The notes under the pieces are model-generated. The model was given only the letters and a program-made list of their open reading frames with translations, did not search any database and had not been told where the DNA came from. A stretch of DNA of 64,000 nucleotides from Corticium candelabrum. Taxonomy: Eukaryota; Porifera; Homoscleromorpha; Homosclerophorida; Plakinidae. How positions within the stretch are numbered: position 1 is the first letter of the stretch; every line of letters starts with the position of its first letter. This document shows, piece after piece, positions 52,001 to 62,871 of this stretch. The position numbers and the translations under genes were made by a program. Where the stretch lies: positions 1,632,796-1,696,795 of the forward strand of contig NC_085085.1 of the NCBI RefSeq assembly GCF_963422355.1, in the 5' to 3' direction.

Positions 52001-55000
52001 TTCCAACTGCGATAAATTAAATAAACTGGCTATCTTTGCATCAGCATCTTCAGTGCCAGAGTCCGGCAATGGTAATCTGGACAGACCATCTGCATTTCCA
52101 TGCTCTGTGGTCGACTTATACTGAATGTCATATTGGTAAGCCGACAATAACACTGCCCAACGTTGTAATCGGGCGGCAGCCAGCGAAGGTAGACCCTTTT
52201 AGGGACCCAAAATAGCAGTCAGTGGTCGGTGGTCAGTGACTAACGTGAAACTCCTTCCATACGAATACTGATGGAATCAGCGAACGCCAAAGACTAAAGC
52301 CAAAGCTTCCTTATCCAATTGGGAATAATTTCGCTTTGTGTATCTGTCAAAGTACGTGATGTAAAGGCAATTGGTCTCTCACTGCCATCTGCTAGCACGT
52401 GTGAATTGACTGCCCCGACTCCATATGGAGACGCATTACAAGCCAATTTCAATTCTAAAGATGGATTATAGTGCACCAACACTTCAGTAGATGTAAATTG
52501 TTTCTTTAAGGTCAAGAAAGCCCTTGTGCAATCTGGTGTCCAGTTCCATTTAGCATCTCCCTTTAGTAATTTATTCAGAGGCTAACATGTGGTTGACAAT
52601 GTCGAGAATAATAATTCACCAACCCTAAGAAAGAATGCAGCTGCGACACATTCTGGGGTTGAGGAGCAGCCTGGATTACTTCCACTTTCTTACTTGGGGC
52701 ATGTAGACCTGAGGAATCAATATGAAAACCGAGATACTCCACTGACGTTGCCATGAACACACATTTGTTCAACTTGAGACGAAGACCATGGTTTTTGAGT
52801 CTTGTCAAGACCGCAACTAGATTTTTCCAATGTTCTTCTGCTGATTTGCCTGACACCAAAATGTCATCTATGTAGCAGACCACTCCATCTAGCCCTTGCA
52901 ACACCTGGTCCATAATATTTTGAAAAATTGCAGGTGCGCTTGAAATTCCGAAAGGAAGTCGGATATAACGGTACAACCCTTTATGCGTATTGATAGTAAC
53001 AAGATGTCTCGACTCTTCCTCCAATAGTACTTGCTGGTATGCATTTGCCAAATCCAGTTTTGTGAAAACTCGACCTCCAGCCAATGTCGCAAATAGATCA
53101 TCAGGCTTCGGTAAGGGGTGAGTCTTTACTGTCAATCCCTGGTTTACTGTAACTTTATAATCGCCACAAATCCTGACGCTTCCATCACTGTTGGGAACAG
53201 GAACAATGGGAGCAGCCAGTTTCTTGTGCTCACTTTTTCCAACACTCCCAGGCATACCATTCGTTCTAAATCTTGTTCAATGGCATCCTTCAATGCATAA
53301 GGCACGGACCTTGGTCTGAAAAATCGTGGAGGTGAATCAGTCTCCAATCTTGCCTTGTAGCCTTGTACTGTTCTCAGTCCTTCCTTAAACAGCTCTGGAA
53401 ATCGTTTCCTCAACTCATTTACGCTGTATGCGGGAGATAAGACACACATGTTGTGCCAATCCAACCAGATCCTGCATAGCCAATTACGGCCTAATAGAGA
53501 CGGTCCTTCCCCAGAAACAACTAACAACGGCAGATGTTTGACTTGCTGCTCATTGTATTTGACATCTACTGTTATCTCGCCAATCACATGAAGTAGCTCT
53601 CCAGTATGTGTTTTCAATACCGTGGCAGAATGAACAGGCTTCAACTGTGAGAAACACTGCTTCCACGTACGTTGAGAGATTATTGACACGGACGCGCCGG
53701 TGTCAACTTGCATTTGCAGCTGTTTCTCGTTAACACTCATTTGCACCATCACACTAGGTGTGTGCTCAATATTCATTGTAAACAAAGATTCTTCATGCTG
53801 TCTCACCATATCTGTGTTCACATAATGGGTCTTTGCAACCGGCTGACTCTTCTTAGCATGACATGCTTGTTCAATGTGCCCTTTTTGTGACAATGCCTGC
53901 AGGTTTGATTCCGATGCCAGCAGGTGTCTGCTTTGTGACCCACTTTGCCACACCGATAACAATTACGCCCCCTTTTGTTGCTCTTTCACATAACTAGCCT
54001 GAGGCTTCCCTTTGTTACCTCCGCTCGCATATTTCCTTGCTGTGATAACTTGCACATCAGCCTTCCTAGCTTCTGTTTCCGACACACTTCGCATTTGCAT
54101 GGACCGTTTCTCTGCAGCCTCCAATGCTTGCGCTATTTTCAGTGCCCTGGCTAAAGTTAGATCTGCTTCAGAAAGTAACTTTTTCTGAGTAGTTTCGCTA
54201 TGCAAACCACGTACAAACAAATCTCGCAGAGACTCACCAAGCATTGCTCCAAATCTGCAGTGCTCTGCCATCTTTCTGAGTTGAGCCACAAACTCCAGTA
54301 CCGTTTCATTTGCTTGCTGGCGTCTTCCCAGAAACTTGAAACGTTCTGCTATTGCCAAAGGCTATGGCACATAATACGCAGACAACTCTCTTTGTAAGAC
54401 CTCCAGTGTCTTCTATGACGGCTTCTCTGGCGCTACCAAGTTCCGTAGTAGTCCATATGTCTTCGGACCTATCAACGTGAGAAAAACGGCATTTGCTTGA
54501 AGAAATAATTCCATTCGTTCTTGGTACGCGGGCCAATCTTCCTTTTCATGATCGAATTCCCCTATCTTGCCTATAGGCGCTAAGCGTTGAGGAACCTCCT
54601 GTTCAGCCATTTAATCCGATCTCTTGTCGCCAATTGTCGTGTAGTGGGCACAAGTGCAAGAAACACAGAACCTTCTATTCAGTAGAACACAATACAACTC
54701 AACTGATTATGATATCCCACTACTTCTGCTAATAAGTCTCTAATCAGATTAGTAACACCATAGTAACATACACTACAGAGGGGATAAGTGGCTTTGATTC
54801 AGACAGATCAGAAAGAAGATATAGAAAAGTGACTTGACTTTTAACCGACAGTTGTAGTGGCATGCTGTGTGCATTGTCTCAGCTGTGGCAGTGTGGCTAC
54901 TTCTAGGTGTTTGAAGTGACTTGGTAACAGTCTGACAATTATCTTAGTTTCAACTATGAGCCATAAGAAATAGAACTTTGTAAAGTGGTGTGACTACTGG

Positions 55001-58000
55001 GTGTATCTCCACTAGGGCTTAAACATGTTTGTTAAGTCTGAACATGTTTAAGAATCATCGTGACTCCACTAGTGTTAAATATGTTTAACTGTAAACCTAA
55101 ACACTTTTGCTAAACATGTTTCAGAGGTACTTTCATGAAAGTGGTTTAGGTTTAACGGTCACGTGATGGATGTTAGTTCCACGACGATGGATGCTAGTTC
55201 TTTTGCGCTGTTCTTTCTCTTTCTTTGGAGACTATTGGAAGAAGACAGAATTAGGCAATGTCAGAGACGGCGCAGACTGATGCAAAGTGTTCATAGAGAG
55301 CGACTTATTCACTACCTTCGGCGAAGACAATCTCCGACTGTCTGGTGCACAAGAAATGAATTCGCATGGTACAACAAAGTCCCAGATAATTGTTTTAATA
55401 GCCTGGATAAAATGGATGAGTGGAGACGCTGTCTAGCTAAACAAGTTTAAAGAGCAACAAGTGAAGACACAGCCATACTGAATAGCATCCTCAAAGGTGT
55501 TAAATCACTTCCAGTCTGCATGATTATGTAATTGGATGTGTATATGCATGACTATATCTGGTCTTGCTCAGGGGTATGCATGCCATATCCATGGTGTGGT
55601 CCAATCTTGTACTTTGGGGTTGGTTGTACATGGCAACCACAGGCAATGGAGAAAGTTGTAATCACAACCACCAATATTAATGAGAGTTTTTTTACCAGAA
55701 CAGTCTACTAATAATTCATGTTTGCAATTACCAGGTCTTGTAGAAATAAACAACAGAAACTAACCTATTTGCTAACAGTGTGAAAATAGCCTTTAGACAA
55801 TGGACAATGTCCCACCAAATGTGTTGTTTGTCTGAAAAATACTACACCAGTGTTGTACATCTTTACATCATGGTAGACGACGCTAGTCTCGCGTGGCCAG
55901 ACATTTGGTGTACACGGGGTGGATATTGTCCGCGTACGCCAAATGTTTGCCACACAAGACAAAAAGGTAGACGCAGTATAGTACTTTGGGAACAGTTGCT
56001 CTTTCACATAAGATTTTCTATTTGAAAATTTGATGTTTTCAACAAGCATGTTTTGTTGAGTAATGGAAAGGGGGTCACTTGTTTGGCTAGGTACTTTTCT
56101 TTGGACATATGCAGTAACTCTAGGAATGTGGCTTTTCTGATGTTGACAGAAATTGGTTGAGACTGGAATAGGCTTTTCATTTTTCTCTATGTTTTCTGGA
56201 AGACACTTCCAGCTCTACCTGTTTGAATGCTAGTAGAACCTGGAAGAGGGATGTGCCTACACTTGTACAGCAGACAGTCTGTAAGCGATGGTGGTGTTTC
56301 TGTTTTTTAATCTCGTATAATAGATGTTGGCATTTGGACGAGGGCGTGCCCCTGAAGAGACCCCAGTATCTATCCATGTCACTGGTAAGAAATGACACGC
56401 GGCTCTGTGTGTACTGTTCAAGGTCACGAAATGGGCATTTCAGATTCAGTGGAGATCTGCTCAGTGTTCTAGAGAAATTCAAGTCATTATTTATTTACGA
56501 GCCCCAATGCCTGGCTTCGCCCGGGTAATAGTTTAATCACACAAATTATTGATTTGTGACACTGTTTGCTATTAATGACAGACAGACAGGGCAGACAGAC
56601 AGACAGACAGGTCGCCTTTATAGGTAGAGATTATAGCAGAAAGTATTTTAAAATGCGTTTGATGGTTGGAGAGGCAGAGGGGTGTAGCCAGGTCACGTAC
56701 AGTTTGTATAGAGAGATGTTTGTAGATTTCCAAACTCTCTGCTCTAGAGTGTTGGTTATCATCCCTGTGCAAAAAAAGTTCCAATCACAGCACAAACCAA
56801 TTACAATAACTTATGCCCTTGTCAGTGCAACCCGAGCCAGTCCGTCTGTTCGGAGGCATCGTAAAAACAACGAAAAATGTCGCGTATACACTTGCAATCG
56901 TATAGCACTCCTGGATGTTGCGGAGCTAGTAGACTGTAATGTTTTGGCGCAGTAGACTGTAATGTTTTGTCAGTAACCGTTTACTGTCCTATTAGCCGTG
57001 GTGTAAGTGCTTTTACCGTTTAGTAGCAGCCAGATAGAATTCTCATTCATAGTTATATCCCGTTCAATTGCCGTTTCCAAATATCCCGTTGATTGGATTA
57101 GCGATTGGTTGAAGCCATTTCGACTTGGAAGTTGCTGCCGTTGCGAGGAACAGGTGTATCGAACTTGGCATCTATACTCTACACGTGTCCAGTTTCAAAA
57201 AATTCGGTTGATTGGATTATTTAACCCGTTGAAGCCATTTCGACAGTCCCGTTGCGGAGAACAGGTGCATCGAACCTGGCATCTATAATTTCGACATGAA
57301 TTCCGTAACGTGCAAGTCACGTGCAATACTTACCCGAATAATCCGTTCCCCGTATATAACGAATGCCGACTCTCGCCATTTCGACAGTCCCGTTGAACGT
57401 CGTCTCTTCGAAGACGTTGCTGGCGTTTCGGGGAACAGGTGCATTAAACACGGCAGCTCTTCGACGGTCGTAGACTGGCAAATGACTGTGGGCGTATTTT
57501 TTCAAGACACGGATATCAGCAAAAATATCTTCCGTTTCCCAGCGTCGCTCGCAATAAACGACACGCTCAGCGCGTATCATCCGACGTTGGGAACGGGCAG
57601 TCTAAATTTGGTGGAGATACAATGCGCCGTTCCAGAGATATTCACGCGCGAGCGGAAGCAAGTGCGATCGCATCGTTGTAGGAGAAGTCAGGAAGATGAC
57701 CACAGTCTCACCTTCGACCCGAATGAATTTGGCGTGCGCAAGCCAAATTCGGCTGAGATCGGACTCGCCGTTCTTGAGAAACGCTCCAACAGACGGACAC
57801 ACAGACAGACACCTCTGCTTTATATATATAGATTTAAAAAATACTTATAAACTCATCCTGACCTAGTCTGAGTTGTTCAATACTTGCAAGACCAATCTGA
57901 TAAATACAAGAATTTAACCTCATTTCCTAACTACATGTTTAAAAAACATGAAGGTGATGTGTCACACGATGTTGTTTGCTGTTGTAGTCACTTGTAAATA

Positions 58001-59556
58001 GGATAGACACTGAACAGCTTGAAGAAGAGCAAATGTAAATGTGTGTGTTTGAGATGTAAGTGTTAGACGTGATTTTCTATTTTTATGAGCTGTGGTAGCA
58101 TTCCTCATCTTTATATTGTTCCTAAATTTTTGACATGGACGTTTGACACAGCAGGTTTTGTGTAGATCTACGTAGTGATTTCATTTGAGTTAAACAGACT
58201 TAGGAACGCTTGTTAAGTCATGTTGTGATATTTCTACTGACTCATTGTTATTATTTGTGTGATAGGATGGTGACAAGCCTTTTGATTTTGCCATCAGAAA
58301 TGGTCACATGTCAATTGCTGTTCGGTTGTTTTCATTAATGCAGTCAGTTGAACATCTTGTATTTAAGGTGAGTAACAGTTAATTGTTTACAGTTAGAGAG
58401 TAATTGTATTGGTTTGTATTGTCTTTATGGAATTGATTTGCTACATTGATTCTCTTTCTTTGATTGTTGATAATAGGATGTGTGTAAGCTGCTGGAGTGG
58501 GCATGTAGGAATAAAGAAATGGATGTTGTAAGGAAGATTGCAGAGAAGTTTTTTCACACAGTGGAGGAGGAGGTGAGAGTCTTCACAATACTGTTGATTA
58601 TGTGTGAAAGATGTTTTTGTGTTGTGCATGCAGTCTGGTCGCACTTTACTTCACTTTGCTGCTGAACTTGGTCATCGTGATGCAGTCAACTATCTGTTGG
58701 AGAAGAAGGCAGATGCAGATGCTAAAGATAAGGTAAACAATATTATGAACATTTAATGTTTGCTTTAGCTTAACAGATGTGTGTTATTGAAATATTACAT
58801 TGTATACCAATTGTGGTGAACCTCCATTTTCAGTAATTTTAAAATCAACTTTCTAGTACATTATTCTTACATCTTTTGGTGCATTCCAGTATAGCTGAGG
58901 TGTACCAGTAGGTTGACCTTGTTTGCAAACTAAACCAATGTAGCATGCTGAGATTGTATTTTACAGTCTGCACATGCTCAGCGACTGTTTGCGTGCCTAA
59001 GTCAACATCTGGCGTACTGAGATTGTTTAAACTTTCAGGTATCACTAAATTGAACGTAGTTAGTTTCTTGCATATGTGGTAGGTGTGTGCACTCAAATTT
59101 CTTATTTGTGATGCCGATGCATGATTTCAAGCAAAGTTCTTGAATTACAGCTATGGAAGCGAGAATATCTCACAGAGCAATTTCAGCACACTTGCATGGC
59201 ACACTGAGACTGCAAGTTCTAATTTGCACACGCGTGAACAATCTCAGCACGGTTACAATCTGAGCACGGGACCAGCATGCAGTACAGCGAAGTATACGAG
59301 GATAATGAGGATGCAAGAACACTTGTGTGCTTCTGTAATCTAAAGGAGAGCTGTCTGCTTGTCTGCCTGTCTGTCTGTATGTGCAACTACCCGTATCTCC
59401 ACCACCCCGCGTCAGACGTCTGCTGAATTCGGCTCATGCATGCCGAAACGACAGGTAGAAGTGTCTCGTTGTCTTCTGGACTTTTTGACTGCCAGTTGAA
59501 TTAGTAGTTTAGCACTTTCAGGGTTTAACACACACGTGCACATGCATGCATGCACA

Positions 59557-59624
<68 letters not shown>

Positions 59625-61604
59625 GCAAATGGAGAAGGAGCTGCCGTTAAACGGTAATGCCGAACTGTACACTAAGTAGGAGCTATGGGTCGTGTTAAGC
59701 AATCTCCTGGAGCCTGGCCAGGTGTGTGTGCGCACACACACACGCACACACACACGTGAATATCTCGAACGGTGTGTCAGATCTCCACTGAATTTAAACT
59801 GCCCGTTCCTAACCTCAGACGGTACCCACAGAGAGTGCCGTTTATTGTTGGCGACGTCGAAGAAGGAAAGATATGTTTAGTATATCCAGGTCTGGCTCAG
59901 GTCAGGTACAACGTGTATACACATGGCGTGCTGGAGTACGATCCGTGCATGCTTATGTGGTACAAAATGGCATGGAGCAAGATGGAGACTCTTGTCTTAT
60001 TTGCCTTATCCGATTGTGGAAAACAAATATCTTGAACTCCGTTGCTGCAACAATCGCCTGGTGATAGACCTACGTATCGTATGAATAGTATGACGTCTCG
60101 TATATGTTTTATGCATTTCTCAATATGACTGTTGTAAAGCCATAGAGAGAAAACGAGCAACTTGGCTTCTGTCCATTGCAAACGTGAGCTATGACGATCT
60201 CGAGTAACTAAGGCACGTTAATGACACGCATTGGTTCACTTCTACACGCCCATTAAAATTATTGGCTCGTGTCTACAGTGTGTTGTGTGGAACGCTGGGC
60301 TGGAACGGCTCGGCTCGGATTGGCTCGGCTCGGATTGGCTCAGTATGCGTGCTCGTGTAAACGAAGCATCAGTACATGTTGTCTAGGTTAGATTACCATG
60401 GCTATTTGCCAACCTGTTTGTTTGAGAACTTTGTGCTAAATGTGGAGTTTACTGTAGTTGTGGCAGCATTCTCCATCATTGTATACAAACTTTAGGTATA
60501 AATTGTTATATCTGATATGTGTGTTTCATGTTTAGGATGGTAAGAGACCATACCAACTGACTGATGGTGAACTGAGAAGACGACTGAGGAAAGCAATAGT
60601 GAGACGTTTATGTAGTGAGATATGGTGGTATGTGTAGAATGGATGGGTTGTATTGTCAGGATGAACAGAAGTATGCTGTTCTGTTTGCTGAGGGCACAGT
60701 GAGACCAGAAATCATCAAGTTGTGTTTCATCGGTTCAGAAGGAGCAGGAAAGACGACACTGATGGAGGCTCTCAAACGAGGATGGTTCAAACGAATTTTC
60801 ACAAACGAGAATCAAGCAGACGACCCGTATTGTGAAGAGGAACGCACGATTGGTATCAACGTGATGACAGCCAATATTTCAGGAGTGGGTCGTGTTTCAC
60901 TGCGGGACCACGCAGGTCAAAAGCAGTTCCACAAAACCCACGGCCTCTTCTTCTCTGCATCCAACTCGTTGTTCATCTTGCTAGTGAGTCTAGTGAGAGG
61001 AAAGGAGAGACGACGGTGCAGCGATGAGGAGTTGCGAGACGAGCTTCAGTACTGGCTCTCATTTCTCAGATCCAGTTTGGATGGAGAGTTTATACCCACA
61101 GTGTTGATAATGGCCAGTCGAGGAGATTATTATCGTGATGGTCAGCGTGTGTTGCAGCACGTGCTCGACTACATTCGTGAGCTGTTCAAAGGCAAGATCA
61201 ACATCATTCAAGAATGTTTGGTTATCGACTGCAGGAGTAGTTCATCTCCTGAAATGAGAGAACTGAAGAGAGTGTTGCGTGGTGTGAAGCAGCAGCTACA
61301 GCAAGTGATCATAAGACTAATTTTATTAGACTTCTTAAATTTGCTTGCTAATTCAGATATTTATGTTACAGTCTGCTCCTCTGTATCCTCGTCTTTGTCA
61401 GCCAGTCGTGTCCAAGTTGCTTCCTTCTCTCGTAAGAAACAAGAAGATCCATTCATGGAGACAGCAACACTCATGGAGAAGATTGAGCAAGAAGCATGTC
61501 CAGGACAAGAGAAGAATGTTGTAGAGAAGGTAGTTGGTTTTCTGGATGAATCAGGAGAGGTGAGACGACTAGCAGCTGTTTAGTCACTGCGTATGTGCAT
61601 GCAT

Positions 61605-61678
<74 letters not shown>

Positions 61679-62091
61679 GCAGAAGTGGAAGAACGTCTGT
61701 GCTAGCAAAATTTACTCAATCGTCACTTCAAGAGTAAAATTAGAAAATGCCCAAAGTAGTGAGAAGGCTCGTGATAGAGCCGATCCCAGCAGATGTCATG
61801 ACCAACAGCCTCTGCTGTGCACTACCTGCAAGTGACTGTTTAAGTCACAAACAGGGAAAAAAGACACAATTGCAACAGAGGACAAAATCGCCTAAATCCC
61901 CGGGAAGGAGCAAAGGCCGGAATCAAGTGCGACAGATGCGGTCGTTTATTCACATGAGAAAGTGACAAGAAAAGACACAAATGTCATCAATGTATTTTAG
62001 ATTTGTGACGTATTTACCAGATAGTGACTTCCTTTTTCTTACGCTTTATATGTTTCACCATCATCCATGTGGATGGGCAGTTGAAGGTTGA

Positions 62092-62165
<74 letters not shown>

Positions 62166-62809
62166 ATGTAGCATAGCAGCCTTCTAAATGTGTCGGCTCT
62201 GAGGTATTTGACCCTCTTCGGCTTACCATCTGGATTCTGTGATATCTTCAAATGCCATCATCACGATAAACCATCTCAGATCGACAGGAGTGCCACACCC
62301 AGCACTTGGGAGTGAGCCTACGTCAACATGTTGTTTTTTGGAGAACAACTGTCGTGCTACTCCCACATTATAAAGTTCTCTGATCGCTTGTAAGGTTGAA
62401 GTACTCATTTTCATAATCTTACGTCTATTTCTGTTCATCGCCAATGGAAGAGGAGGCCATGTGCATGGAGTACAATAGCGGTAATGACTGAGCGGCATGA
62501 ATGAAAGAAGTTGGTCTTCAGGGTGGAAAGTAGAACGATGGTCTATGGTTTGTGTGAGTGATCTGTATGCTGGGTAGCCTCGAAGTTCCAGACCGTTGCT
62601 CAAAAGAAATCGGGCAACGGTCTGAAACTTTGAGGCTGCTGCCGGGTTAGCAAGATGCAGCAGTTTGACATCTTGCTGTATAGAGAATTGAAAGATTCAG
62701 GACGCTGTACATTAGATTACCTGTTTTCAAACTGGTAGATGGAGATTTGTGCTTTTTCCTGCTGTTTATGCCATCATCTTTTGAGATGGGATGGTTTTTG
62801 GTTTTTCTG

Positions 62810-62871
<62 letters not shown>

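Larger units (their letters stand above)
50535..54777 (-). mobile_element. LTR retrotransposon, conventional Ty3/gypsy order, target duplication GAGGG
   Basis: 4,243 bp in a gene 2 intron. Short 143-bp LTRs (50535-50677, 54635-54777) start TGTC and end TACA, with few differences. GAGGG flanks at 50530-50534 and 54778-54782. Minus-strand order is gag, protease, reverse transcriptase, RNase H, integrase. The sequence after the 5' LTR (ATTGGCGACAAGAG) fits a primer-binding site. Several frame breaks. Confidence 0.92.
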
